Assembly: GCF_043641555.1 (NCBI RefSeq) | Contig: NZ_JBHZRJ010000002.1 | Coordinates: 310,001 to 374,000, forward strand | DNA length: 64,000 nucleotides | Source: Saccharospirillum alexandrii_A | Lineage (GTDB): Bacteria > Pseudomonadota > Gammaproteobacteria > Pseudomonadales > Natronospirillaceae | Direction of reading: 5' to 3' | Part shown: piece by piece, positions 9,869 to 17,790 of the stretch | How positions within the stretch are numbered: position 1 is the first letter of the stretch | How the letters are laid out: each line of letters begins with the position of its first letter | The notes under the pieces: model-generated | What the model was told of the DNA's origin: nothing | Database searches by the model: none | Seen by the model: only the letters and a program-made list of their open reading frames with translations | Translations under genes and position numbers: made by a program

Positions 9869-10102
9869 ATGTCCGGTAAGAGAGGTTCGACTGCTAATGA
9901 CACCGAAAATCGTGCCAGCAAACCGCGATGGTCGAAGTTACTGATCAGCCTGCTGGCTGGGCTGGTGGGTGTGCAGAGCGACAAAAATCGCGTCAGCGAT
10001 TTTTCATCAGGCAGTATCTGGCCCTTTATCATCGGTGGCATCCTGTTCACCGTGCTGTTTGTGTTCAGCCTGATTGGGCTGGTTACCTTGCTGGCACCCT
10101 AA
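9869..10102 (+). CDS. DUF2970 family membrane protein
   Basis: A 77-residue protein: a charged, basic N-terminus, then LLAGLVGVQSDKNRVSDF, then a hydrophobic segment of about 25 residues (WPFIIGGILFTVLFVFSLIG) ending in LVTLLAP. The 'GVQS.KNR.RDF.SG' stretch followed by one C-terminal transmembrane helix is the DUF2970 pattern. A longer version from GTG 9854 is possible, but the sequence GTGAGAG there looks like the ribosome binding site for ATG 9869. Function is unknown. It is divergent from the glutamate dehydrogenase gene and convergent with the small gene at 10184. Confidence 0.75.
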   Translation: MSGKRGSTANDTENRASKPRWSKLLISLLAGLVGVQSDKNRVSDFSSGSIWPFIIGGILFTVLFVFSLIGLVTLLAP

Positions 10103-10126
10103 GCAGACTGCCGGCATGCCACCTGC

Positions 10127-10149
10127 TAAAAAGGCCCTTTTCAGGGCCT
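10127..10149 (-). terminator. Intrinsic terminator for the 38-residue peptide gene
   Basis: Stem AGGCCCT / AGGGCCT with a four-base loop is followed on the minus strand by TTTTTA. The T run is on the minus side only, so it fits the small gene ending at 10184. Confidence 0.8.
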
Positions 10150-10183
10150 CAGCGACGCTACCTTGTGCAGAGCAAAGTTGCTA

Positions 10184-10300
10184 TTAGGTTGCGGTTGCAA
10201 CCCAGTAAACCGCTGCAACCACAACGGTAGTGACGATTATAACTGCCGCGATGGCATCCGCCTGAGCATCCGTCATGCCTGATTTCTTGGTTGTTGCCAT
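10184..10300 (-). CDS. 38-residue single-helix membrane peptide, unknown function
   Basis: A short frame that reads MATTKKSGMTDAQADAIAAV and then an unbroken hydrophobic stretch (roughly residues 17-37, VIIVTTVVVAAVYWVATAT) before TAA. It is preceded by a very strong Shine-Dalgarno sequence (AAAGGGGGG, spacing about 7) and followed by a minus-strand intrinsic terminator at 10127. The initiation signal, terminator and peptide composition together support a real gene. A longer overlapping frame on the same strand (10158-10391) is Cys-rich and has no comparable signals. The likely fate is insertion in the inner membrane with a short charged cytoplasmic head. I do not recognise the family and assign no function. 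Confidence 0.72.
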   Translation of the reverse strand: MATTKKSGMTDAQADAIAAVIIVTTVVVAAVYWVATAT

Positions 10301-10638
10301 AATTAAACCCCCCTTTTTGTTCTTTTTGTGAGCATGTCTTTAGTGTGGCAGCATCCATTATTCTGGTATGCCGAAGATCGGGTTTTAACATCCTGTCGCG
10401 CTGTCTTTGCAGCCCATCGACCCTAGGCGACCGTTCCGGCAGATAGTCGTTCCCGGGCCGCAGCTAGCACGTTTGGACCAGAATGCTATTTACGCGAGCC
10501 ATTTAATCGTCTATTGGACGCTGGTTCAAGCCGTCTCATATAACGGTATAGCATAAAATTATGAAATATAAATTGTTTATGGAATAAGAGGCTTTCTCTA
10601 TAGTGTGAGCCAACACCCTCATTGGATAGGCGGACTGC
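10301..10638. other. Intergenic region between the small peptide gene and the sulfite/nitrite reductase gene
   Basis: This 338-base stretch holds the divergent promoters of the 38-residue peptide gene and of the reductase gene. The part from about 10530 to 10600 is strikingly AT-rich compared with its surroundings and is the likely place for the reductase promoter and activator (CysB-type) binding. No coding frame, repeat or RNA gene was seen. Confidence 0.5.
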
Positions 10639-12300
10639 ATGTACCTGTACGATTCGTTCGATCAGAAAGTGGTCGATGAACGCGTTGCCCAGTTTAGAGA
10701 GCAAACTGAGCGCTACCTCGACGGCAAAATCGCCGATGACGAGTTCCTGCCGCTGCGCCTGCAAAATGGCCTGTATATCCAGCGCCATGCGCCTATGCTG
10801 CGCATCGCCATTCCCTATGGCTTGCTGTCTTCCAGGCAGCTCTATCGCCTGGCCGACCTGACCGAGCAGTACGATAAGGGTTATGCCCATTTCACGACGC
10901 GCCAGAACGTCCAGTTCAACTGGCCCGCCCTGGAAGACGTGCCTGACATACTGGCGGGCCTGGCCGAGGTGCAGATGCACGCCATTCAAACCTCGGGCAA
11001 CTGCATTCGCAACACCACCACCGACCAGTTCGCCGGTGTGTTGCGGGATGAAATTGCCGACCCGCGCCCCTGGTGCGAGCTGATTCGCCAATGGTCCACC
11101 CTGCACCCCGAATTTGCCTTCCTGCCGCGCAAGTTCAAGATTGCCGTCAATGCCAGTCCGGACTCAGACCGGGCAGCCGTCCGGTTTCACGACATTGGCC
11201 TGGAACTGGTGCGAGACGAAGGCGGCGATATCGGGTTCCGCGTGTTTGTCGGTGGTGGCCTCGGCCGCACGCCGCTGGTGGGCCAGAACGTACGCGATTA
11301 CCTGCCAGCCAGGCATCTGCTGACTTACCTCGATGCCATTCTGCGGGTCTACAACCTGAACGGCCGGCGTGACAATAAATTCAAGGCGCGGATCAAGATT
11401 CTGGTTAAAGCGCTGGGCGTAGATGCCTTCCGTGATCGGGTTGAGGCTGAATGGGCCCACCTGAAAGACGGCCCGGGCACACTGACCGACGCTGAAATCG
11501 AGCGCGTGGGCAAGCATTTCGTCGACCCGGCTTACGCCAAACTTCATAACGCCGACACGGTACTGGCCGAACAGAAAGACGCCCACCCGGGCTTTAGCCG
11601 CTGGCTGGAACGCAATGTTACTGGGCACAAAAAGCCGGGCTATGCGGCCGTTACCCTGTCACTCAAGAAAGTGGGCTATGCCCCGGGCGATTGCACCTCT
11701 GGCCAAATGCGCGCGGCCGCACAACTGGCCGATGCATTCTCACTGGGTGGATTGCGCGTCAGCCACGAACAAAACCTGATCCTGGCCGATGTGCGTCAGG
11801 ATCAGCTGTTCGAACTCTGGGAAGCCGCCAAACAACATGGCTTCGCCACCCCAACCATTGGCACCCTGACCGACGTAATCTGCTGCCCCGGTGGAGACTA
11901 CTGCGCCCTGGCCAATGCCAAGTCCATCCCGATTGCCGAGGCGATCCAGGCTCAGTTTGATGATCTGGATTATCTGTTTGATCTGGGCGACATCGATCTG
12001 AACATTTCTGGCTGCATGAACGCCTGTGGTCATCACCATATTGGCAATATCGGCATTCTCGGCGTGGATAAAAAAGGCGAAGAGTTCTACCAGGTATCGC
12101 TCGGTGGCGACTCCGGTCTAAATGCCCGGGTTGGCAAGATCCTCGGGCCGTCGTTCAAGGCCGACGAAGTGCCCGCCGTGGTCGACAAGGTTATACAGGT
12201 CTATGTTGACCACCGCCGGCCCGACGAAGCCTTTATCGATACCGTAGACCGAATTGGCATCGAGCCGTTCAAGGAGCGTGTTTATGCAAAATCTCATTAA
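10639..12300 (+). CDS. cysI: Nitrite/sulfite reductase, siroheme [4Fe-4S] haemoprotein
   Basis: A 553-residue siroheme reductase of the Pseudomonas CysI type, which makes sulfide from sulfite in cysteine synthesis. Two ferredoxin-like half domains are visible (HFTTRQNVQFNWPALEDVP in the first). The siroheme/iron-sulfur cysteines are in CCPGGDYCALANAKS and SGCMNACGHHH in the C-terminal part. Family members reduce sulfite or nitrite; the DUF934 partner immediately downstream (17-base overlap), a pairing seen with sulfite assimilation in pseudomonads, favours sulfite. No dedicated nitrate genes are nearby, while cysH and cysB lie 10 kb away. Start at ATG 10639 after a weak GGCGGA site. Confidence 0.88.
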   Translation: MYLYDSFDQKVVDERVAQFREQTERYLDGKIADDEFLPLRLQNGLYIQRHAPMLRIAIPYGLLSSRQLYRLADLTEQYDKGYAHFTTRQNVQFNWPALEDVPDILAGLAEVQMHAIQTSGNCIRNTTTDQFAGVLRDEIADPRPWCELIRQWSTLHPEFAFLPRKFKIAVNASPDSDRAAVRFHDIGLELVRDEGGDIGFRVFVGGGLGRTPLVGQNVRDYLPARHLLTYLDAILRVYNLNGRRDNKFKARIKILVKALGVDAFRDRVEAEWAHLKDGPGTLTDAEIERVGKHFVDPAYAKLHNADTVLAEQKDAHPGFSRWLERNVTGHKKPGYAAVTLSLKKVGYAPGDCTSGQMRAAAQLADAFSLGGLRVSHEQNLILADVRQDQLFELWEAAKQHGFATPTIGTLTDVICCPGGDYCALANAKSIPIAEAIQAQFDDLDYLFDLGDIDLNISGCMNACGHHHIGNIGILGVDKKGEEFYQVSLGGDSGLNARVGKILGPSFKADEVPAVVDKVIQVYVDHRRPDEAFIDTVDRIGIEPFKERVYAKSH

Positions 12301-12766
12301 AGACGGGCAGCGCCAGGACGACCTCTGGACACTCATTGACGACGACGCGCCCCTGCCAGCCGAAGGCCCGGTCATTCTGCCTTTGGCTCTCTATCAGGCT
12401 CAAAAGGCCGAATGGGACGCTTCCGACCGCGACCTCGGTGTCTGGTTGAACGATGAACAGATGGCAGAAGACGTGACTGACAGTCTGGACAACCTGGCAC
12501 TGATTGCACTGCGCTTTCCCAAGTTTGCCGATGGCCGTGGTTTCTCCAAAGCCCGCCTGCTGCGTGAGCGCTATGGCTATTCCGGTGAGCTTCGCGCCAT
12601 TGGCGACTTTTTGCCGGATCAGGTGTTTTATATGGGTCGCTGCGGCATCAACGCCTTTGCCTGCCGAACCGAGGACGAAGCATCGATCGCGCTGGCTCTG
12701 CTGGCGCCGTTCAGTGTTCGTTACCAGGGCGGAACTGACAGCACCCCTTTGTTCGAGCATCGCTGA
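12284..12766 (+). CDS. DUF934 protein, sulfite reduction partner
   Basis: A 160-residue soluble protein of family DUF934. Recognisable elements are LPLALYQAQ, VWLNDEQMAEDV, LIALRFPKFADGRGFSKARLLRER and GFFLPDQVFYM-like sequence near the middle (read here as DFLPDQVFYMGRCGINAF). The family is nearly always next to the CysI-type reductase and is thought to help sulfite reduction, perhaps in electron delivery; that role is inferred from context. The start is fixed by a perfect AAGGAG eight bases before ATG 12284, which overlaps the reductase gene end by 17 bases, indicating translational coupling. The operon ends in a terminator at 12802. Confidence 0.88.
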   Translation: MQNLIKDGQRQDDLWTLIDDDAPLPAEGPVILPLALYQAQKAEWDASDRDLGVWLNDEQMAEDVTDSLDNLALIALRFPKFADGRGFSKARLLRERYGYSGELRAIGDFLPDQVFYMGRCGINAFACRTEDEASIALALLAPFSVRYQGGTDSTPLFEHR

Positions 12767-12801
12767 CGCGCTTTCCTGACGTCTTACCAGCTTCCCCGAC
12801 C

Positions 12802-12828
12802 AGGCCCTCTCAGCAGGGCCTTTTTTTT
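12802..12828 (+). terminator. Intrinsic terminator of the cysI-DUF934 operon
   Basis: Stem GGCCCT / AGGGCC with a short loop followed by eight T. It separates this operon from the SOS-controlled gene downstream. Confidence 0.9.
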
Positions 12829-12910
12829 ACCTTGCCAGCCAGAAATTCAGCCCATGTCTGTCGCAAAGACACCAACTCGATCACAAAAAAAGTTGACGAC
12901 ACCCTGATCA

Positions 12911-12926
12911 CTGTATATAACTACAG
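12911..12926 (+). promoter_or_regulatory. LexA (SOS) box 1 upstream of sulA
   Basis: CTGTATATAACTACAG matches the gammaproteobacterial SOS consensus CTG-N10-CAG with an AT-rich centre. It lies 36 bases before the sulA start codon. Confidence 0.92.
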
Positions 12927-12929
12927 TTA

Positions 12930-12945
12930 CTGTATATATGAACAG
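12930..12945 (+). promoter_or_regulatory. LexA (SOS) box 2 upstream of sulA
   Basis: CTGTATATATGAACAG is a second full CTG-N10-CAG site, 19 bases from the first, immediately before the Shine-Dalgarno sequence AGGAGG at 12951. Binding here would block the promoter and perhaps also early elongation. Confidence 0.92.
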
Positions 12946-12961
12946 TAATCAGGAGGCCGTC

Positions 12962-13519
12962 ATGTCCGCAACCGCACAGATCACTCAGACCGAAATCGAC
13001 CGCAATACTCCCGTCTGGCGTAGCCGCGCAACGAGGCCACAGCCACAACACGGTCGGGCAGCCGCTGACGCGCTGACAATGAGCACGCTGACTGAAGTCT
13101 TCTGCCAGGCCGAAGGATTGCGGCAACTGCATCTGCTGGTCCCTGTGCTGGCCCAATTGAGCCAGAAAAAACAGTGGATTACCTTCATCGCCCCGCCCTG
13201 CCTGCCGAATGAACGCGCCCTGGCCCGTGCTGGCGTTGATACCCGCAAGGTTCAGATCATTCATACCCGCACCATCAGAGATTACTGGAAGACACTGGAC
13301 GACGTACTGCACAACGGACAGAGCAGCGCCGTACTGTGCTGGCCCCCGCAGGGCGAATACAACGATGCCAGGCGCGCACAAATGAAACAGACGGGTGACA
13401 GCAGTGATACGCTGGTGTTCGTCTTTCGGCCGTTCGGCAAAACGCGCTCCGAGGCCGTTAACGACACCGACAAGGCAGCAACGCCCAACGATGAGCGCCA
13501 ACTGGCCCTGGCATTCTGA
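12962..13519 (+). CDS. sulA: SOS cell-division inhibitor SulA
   Basis: A 185-residue protein that blocks FtsZ assembly during the SOS response. The central part LTEVFCQAEGLRQLHLLVPVLAQ, followed by ITFIAPPCLPN and RTIRDYWKTLDDVL, follows the SulA/RecA-like fold pattern, and the C-terminus has LVFVFRPFG. The start is set by AGGAGG at 12951-12956; an upstream ATG at 12938 lies inside the LexA operator and is unlikely. In pseudomonads sulA is the second gene of a lexA operon; here it stands alone behind its own pair of LexA boxes. The C-terminal tail is short and polar, possibly a Lon-recognition tail (inference). Confidence 0.88.
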   Translation: MSATAQITQTEIDRNTPVWRSRATRPQPQHGRAAADALTMSTLTEVFCQAEGLRQLHLLVPVLAQLSQKKQWITFIAPPCLPNERALARAGVDTRKVQIIHTRTIRDYWKTLDDVLHNGQSSAVLCWPPQGEYNDARRAQMKQTGDSSDTLVFVFRPFGKTRSEAVNDTDKAATPNDERQLALAF

Positions 13520-13621
13520 TACCACTGGCGAACTTAAAGCAGTTTATTAAGAAAGTGGATTGAAAAGGATGTACAGAAGGGCTGGCAAAAGCTGAAGGTT
13601 AGTAAGCGCTATGGCTGAAAC

Positions 13622-13709
13622 TGGTGCCCGGAGCCGGAATCGAACCGGCACGGCCGCAATGGCCGAGGGATTTTAAGTCCCTTGTGTCTACCAATTTCAC
13701 CATCCGGGC
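13622..13709 (-). tRNA. tRNA-Leu (UAA anticodon)
   Basis: An 88-base cloverleaf beginning GCCCGGATGG, with a long variable arm typical of leucine tRNA, anticodon loop CTTAAAA (anticodon TAA), a GGTTCGATTCC T arm and an encoded CCA end. Third tRNA after pgsA. Confidence 0.96.
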
Positions 13710-13797
13710 GAATCGAGGACTGTCTCGGTGCGGTCACGATGCCGCGGATACTGCAGAACCCTGACCAGGGCTATATAGCCACTTCCGAATGAGGAAA

Positions 13798-13871
13798 TGG
13801 AGGCTGGAGTCGGAATCGAACCGGCGTACACGGAGTTGCAGTCCGCTGCATGACCACTCTGCCATCCAGCC
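13798..13871 (-). tRNA. tRNA-Cys (GCA anticodon)
   Basis: A 74-base tRNA starting GGCTGGATGGC, anticodon loop CTGCAAC (GCA), T arm GGTTCGATTCC, acceptor end CCAGCC-T-CCA. Second tRNA in the cluster downstream of pgsA. Confidence 0.96.
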
Positions 13872-13905
13872 TTTACAGGCTTGCTCTTTAGAAGAGCCTT
13901 TCTAT

Positions 13906-13930
13906 TTGGAGCGGGAAACGAGATTCAACT
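13906..13930 (-). pseudogene. Partial tRNA-Gly 3' end (duplicated fragment)
   Basis: This 25-base stretch repeats the 3' acceptor and part of the T arm of the intact tRNA-Gly at 13971-14045, differing by one missing base in the T arm. The rest of the tRNA is absent, so it cannot be functional. It looks like a remnant of unequal recombination within the tRNA cluster. Confidence 0.7.
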
Positions 13931-13970
13931 GGCCGGCATCCCGGTCGTGACCCTCGGGTCGCGCTTCAAT

Positions 13971-14045
13971 TGGAGCGGGAAACGAGATTCGAACTCGCGA
14001 CCCCAACCTTGGCAAGGTTGTGCTCTACCACTGAGCTATTCCCGC
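13971..14045 (-). tRNA. tRNA-Gly (GCC anticodon)
   Basis: A 75-base tRNA starting GCGGGAATAGCTCAG, anticodon loop TTGCCAA (GCC), T arm AGTTCGAATCTCG, ending CCCGC-T-CCA. First tRNA after pgsA, as in the classical uvrY-uvrC-pgsA-glyW-cysT-leuZ order. Confidence 0.96.
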
Positions 14046-14110
14046 TTTACTGCTCATTACCAATGGCAATGCATCAACACTGTCCGGTTAACTGAGGCTT
14101 CTGCGAACCC

Positions 14111-14183
14111 TGAACTCGCGAGACTGCGCGTCCCGCCCCAACCTCGGACAAGGTTGTGCTCTACCACTGAGCTATTTCCACTT
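14111..14183 (-). pseudogene. Degenerate second tRNA-Gly copy
   Basis: The D arm and the 5' side of the anticodon arm are nearly identical to the intact tRNA-Gly, and the similarity continues a few bases into the 5' flank. The anticodon loop has gained a base and lost the GCC anticodon context, the acceptor stem is changed (TTTCCACT instead of CCCGC), and the variable/T region is disrupted. It therefore looks like a decayed duplicate. Confidence 0.7.
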
Positions 14184-14341
14184 TACTGTTTCGTTCAGCT
14201 GGTGCTGGAAGTACGGCCCCAACCCCAATCAACGAGCGCGCATTCTAAGCATTCGTTTATGGGGCGTCAATTATTTTTCTTTACAATTTAGGCACTTAGC
14301 TGACTTTTACGCCGCGACACCGCTTTGGCTCAGATGACCGC

Positions 14342-14911
14342 TCAGGTCTCGGGTCGTAATTCCGGCCAGGCGGCTCGCAAGTAGACGATCATTGACCAGA
14401 GGGTCAACACGGCAGATACCTGAAGTGCCAGCAGGCCAAGGTTGGCCAGCCATTCTGCCGACAGCGCAGTGCGCATGGCAGGATCCTGAGTCAGCAGGAT
14501 AACGATGGCAACCATTTGCAACGTGGTTTTAACCTTGCCCAGCATGTTAACCGCAACACTGGCACGCTTGCCCAGCTCTGCCATCCACTCGCGCAATGCG
14601 GAAATAACGATTTCCCGGCCAATAATCACAACCGCCGGAACGGTCATCCAGATACTGCCGTGGCTTTCCACCAGCACCACCAAAGCCGCAGCGACGATAA
14701 GTTTATCGGCTACTGGATCGAGGAAGGCGCCGAAGGGGGTCATTTGGCCCAATTTGCGAGCCAGGTAGCCGTCCACCCAATCCGTTATGGCTGCCGCTGT
14801 GAAAATGACCGCGGCCAGCAGAAACGACCAGCTTTGCGGCAGGTAGTAGACGACAACGACGACAGGAATCATCAGAATCCTGAACAGCGTTAAAATATTC
14901 GGTATGTTCAT
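14342..14911 (-). CDS. pgsA: CDP-diacylglycerol--glycerol-3-phosphate 3-phosphatidyltransferase
   Basis: A 189-residue inner-membrane enzyme making phosphatidylglycerol phosphate, the committed step to phosphatidylglycerol and cardiolipin. The CDP-alcohol phosphatidyltransferase signature is complete: D-W-V-D-G-Y-L-A-R, then G, then FLDPVADK (residues about 44-72). Several hydrophobic helices follow. It begins MNIPNILTLFRILMIPVVV, a standard PgsA start, after a GGAAGG-type ribosome binding site. It is third in the gacA-uvrC-pgsA-tRNA run on this strand. Confidence 0.96.
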   Translation of the reverse strand: MNIPNILTLFRILMIPVVVVVYYLPQSWSFLLAAVIFTAAAITDWVDGYLARKLGQMTPFGAFLDPVADKLIVAAALVVLVESHGSIWMTVPAVVIIGREIVISALREWMAELGKRASVAVNMLGKVKTTLQMVAIVILLTQDPAMRTALSAEWLANLGLLALQVSAVLTLWSMIVYLRAAWPELRPET

Positions 14912-15054
14912 AGCCTTCCTTTAATGGTGCGGACCAGCAAGGTCCGCTTTGCGTCCAACGGGCGGAAGGATTCCAGCTTTGTTCCATACTGTAAACCATT
15001 GCATGGCCCGGACGGGTACTTTTTCACAGTCGTTTCATGCTGCCCGATGCCGGG

Positions 15055-16887
15055 TCAACGGCTGTGCAGAAATTCATAGATCGATTCTGCCAGCGCCCGG
15101 GATACCCCTTTCACCCGGGCTATCTCCTCCTGACTGGCGGCTTTGACGCCCTGCGCACTGCCAAAATGGCGAATCAGCGCTTTGCGACGCCCCGGACCCA
15201 CATTGGGAATTTCATCCAGTAGCGACCCGACTCGGGCCTTGCTACGCCGGGCCCGGTGGCTGGTAATAGCAAAGCGGTGCGCTTCATCCCGAATATGTTG
15301 AATGAGGTGCAGGGCCGGGGCATGGTTTGGTAACTGAATAACCTGGTCCGGTGTTTCAAAAAACAGAGTCTCCAGCCCTGGCTTTCGGGTTTCCCCCTTG
15401 GCCACACCCAGCAGGGGTATCGACACACCCAGCTCATCCATGACCTCTCTTGCCATTTTCATCTGGCCTTTGCCGCCATCAACAATCAACAGATCGGGCA
15501 GTTTGGCTTCTTCCTTTTGCAAGCGGCTGTAACGCCGCTCAATCGCCTGGGACATAGCGGCATAGTCGTCACCGGCAGTCACCCCTTCAATGTTGAATTT
15601 GCGATACAGGCTCTTGTTTGGGCCGTTTTGATCGAAAACAACGCAGGATGCTGTGGTGGCTTCACCGGAACTGTGAGAAATGTCAAAACACTCGATGCGC
15701 TCTGGCATCTCCTCCAGCTCCAGCGCCAACTGCAAGGCCTCGAAACGCTGCACAACCTGCTGGCGATGGCTGATGCGCTGCTGCAATTGTTCCCGGGCAT
15801 TGGTCTGAGCCAGTTCCAGCCAGCGGGCATTGCGCCCGCGCACCGAACTGCTCAGCGTAATCTTGCGGCCAAAGTGTTCGCACAGCGCTGCTTCCAGCCA
15901 GCCTTTATCGGTCACCGGAACATTCAACACCACACTTTGCGGGCAATCATCGTGAGTACGGCCAAAATAATACTGACCCAAAAAACTGAGCATGATGGTG
16001 GCCGGCTCTTCTTCGATGCCGGGCTTGGGAAAATAGCTTTGGCTGCCGAGCAGACGGCCCTGACGAATCATCAGGTAGTGCACACAGAGGCCAAGGTCGC
16101 CGGATTCCAGCGCAAAGACATCGACATCACCCCGGTCGCTGGAGACGTACTGCTGCTCCTGAACTTTGCGTAACACCAGCAATTGGTCGCGCACTTCGGC
16201 GGCGTTTTCAAAGTCCAGCTCGGCGGCAGAGGTATCCATTTCCAGCTCCAGCGTCTGAATCAACGTTTGATTCTTACCCTGCAGGAAGGCCCGGGTTTTC
16301 TCCAGGTCGGCCTGATACTCTTCTTCATTGACAAACCCGACACAGGGCGCCTTGCAGCGTTTGATCTGGTATTGCAGACAGGGCCGTTGCCGATTGGTGA
16401 AGACACTGTCCTTGCACTGACGCACCTTGAATGCTTTCTGCAAAATCGCCAGAGATTCGCGCACCGCGCTGGCATTGGGGAAGGGGCCAAAATACTCAGA
16501 CTTGCCGCGTCGGGCACCCCGATGTACATAGAGCCCGGGCGATTCATGCTCGGTCGTCAGACGGATATAGGGGTAGGATTTGTCGTCAATCAACAGAATG
16601 TTATAGGGCGGTTTGTGCTGCTTGATCAGGGTTTGCTCAAGCAGCAGTGCCTCGGTTTCGCTGTGGGTAACGGTGGTATCGATGCGCTGAATACGCGCCA
16701 CAAGCGCCAGGGTCTTGTTGGTTAACCCGCGGCTGCGAAAATAGCTCGAAACCCGGTTTTTCAGGTTCTTGGCTTTGCCTACATAAAGCAGCTGGCCGTC
16801 GGTATCGTACATGCGATACACACCGGGCCGGGCTGTCAGATGTTTGAGGTAGGCTTTGTGGTCAAAGGGGTGCGTTGTCTCTGGCAT
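15055..16887 (-). CDS. uvrC: Excinuclease ABC subunit C
   Basis: The 610-residue nuclease subunit of nucleotide excision repair, making the 3' and 5' incisions around a UvrB-marked lesion. The N-terminal GIY-YIG nuclease is seen as PGVYRMYDTDGQLLYVGKAK (about 20-40). The UVR domain (LDFENAAEVRDQLLVL) lies near residue 205-225. The C-terminal RNase H-like nuclease contains ECFDISHSSGE and LLIVDGGKGQ, and two helix-hairpin-helix motifs end the protein (IPNVGPGRRKALIRHFG; IARVKGVSRALAESIYEFL). Only 8 bases separate it from the response regulator upstream, the conserved gacA-uvrC pairing. Confidence 0.97.
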   Translation of the reverse strand: MPETTHPFDHKAYLKHLTARPGVYRMYDTDGQLLYVGKAKNLKNRVSSYFRSRGLTNKTLALVARIQRIDTTVTHSETEALLLEQTLIKQHKPPYNILLIDDKSYPYIRLTTEHESPGLYVHRGARRGKSEYFGPFPNASAVRESLAILQKAFKVRQCKDSVFTNRQRPCLQYQIKRCKAPCVGFVNEEEYQADLEKTRAFLQGKNQTLIQTLELEMDTSAAELDFENAAEVRDQLLVLRKVQEQQYVSSDRGDVDVFALESGDLGLCVHYLMIRQGRLLGSQSYFPKPGIEEEPATIMLSFLGQYYFGRTHDDCPQSVVLNVPVTDKGWLEAALCEHFGRKITLSSSVRGRNARWLELAQTNAREQLQQRISHRQQVVQRFEALQLALELEEMPERIECFDISHSSGEATTASCVVFDQNGPNKSLYRKFNIEGVTAGDDYAAMSQAIERRYSRLQKEEAKLPDLLIVDGGKGQMKMAREVMDELGVSIPLLGVAKGETRKPGLETLFFETPDQVIQLPNHAPALHLIQHIRDEAHRFAITSHRARRSKARVGSLLDEIPNVGPGRRKALIRHFGSAQGVKAASQEEIARVKGVSRALAESIYEFLHSR

Positions 16888-16895
16888 AGCCAGGA

Positions 16896-17540
16896 TTATA
16901 CCATCTCGTTGGGTTCCAGGATGCCATGACGAATGGCCAGATGCGTCAGTTCCACATCACTGGAGATGCTGAGCTTGTCGAAAATCCGATAACGATAGGT
17001 GTTCACCGTCTTTGGGCTCAGGCATAACTTGTCGGAAATTTCCTGAACCTTCTTGCAGGAGCAGATCATCGTGGCAATCTGCATCTCCCGGTCAGACAGT
17101 TCCGAGAAAGGCGACCCCCCTGCCCCAACGTTTTGCAGCGCCAGTTTTTGAGCCACATTGGGTGCCAGATATTTCTGTCCCGCAACCACAGTGCGCACGG
17201 CCAGCACCATCTCTTCGGACGAGGCGCCTTTGGTCAGGTAGCCTGCCGCTCCGGCCTGCAACAGGCGCGCAGGAAACGGATCGTCGCCACAGGCGGTCAC
17301 GGCAATAATGCGAATATCCGGAAACTGACGGTGAATCTTGCGGGTGGCTTCAATGCCCCCGATGCCGGGCATGCGCACATCCATCATAATGACATCCGGC
17401 TCATGTTCCTTGGCAAGACGAATGGCGTCTTCGCCGCTGGCGCCTTCTTTGATGACTTCAATGCCATCAGCGTCGCCCAGCAACCGGACCAGTCCCATCC
17501 GCACTAGATCATGATCGTCCACCACGATTACCTGGATCAC
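16896..17540 (-). CDS. uvrY: GacA/UvrY response regulator
   Basis: A 214-residue two-component regulator. The receiver domain has the acidic pair VVDDHD at 7-11 and phospho-acceptor Asp54 in IMMDVRMPGIGG, with the conserved Lys in LTKGA. The C-terminal LuxR-type helix-turn-helix reads LSDREMQIATMI and LSPKTVNTYRYRIFDKL. With the BarA/GacS kinase it activates small RNAs that relieve CsrA/RsmA repression; the family role is established, the partners are outside this window. It lies 8 bases before uvrC and is the first gene of the operon. In pseudomonads the same gene is named gacA. Confidence 0.95.
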   Translation of the reverse strand: MIQVIVVDDHDLVRMGLVRLLGDADGIEVIKEGASGEDAIRLAKEHEPDVIMMDVRMPGIGGIEATRKIHRQFPDIRIIAVTACGDDPFPARLLQAGAAGYLTKGASSEEMVLAVRTVVAGQKYLAPNVAQKLALQNVGAGGSPFSELSDREMQIATMICSCKKVQEISDKLCLSPKTVNTYRYRIFDKLSISSDVELTHLAIRHGILEPNEMV

Positions 17541-17790
17541 GCACCCACCTCAATCGTTAACTGCACTTCTCATCCTGAGGTTTTGTCCGTCCTGGGAAAA
17601 AGATACTGTCGAATGGCTCTGAAGGCCTGTGACAGCATAGAGGAACCGGCTTTGACGCAGAATACAGACCACCGGAATGCCAGTTCACCCACAGTGGTCC
17701 ATAATACGGCTCAACCCCATCAGAGAAAAGCACTATGTCACTTTTTCGTCAACCCACTGAACCGGGTTAACGACCTTTACACCGTACCCA

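Noticed and set aside
10158..10391. A 77-codon minus-strand frame overlapping the small peptide gene
   Set aside because: The sequence is Cys/Gly/Arg-rich without a recognisable pattern, while the overlapping 38-codon frame has a perfect ribosome site and a transmembrane helix.
13881..14291. A 136-codon plus-strand frame through the tRNA cluster
   Set aside because: It runs antisense through tRNA-Gly and the degenerate tRNA copy; the apparent repeats in the translation come from the tRNA duplication.
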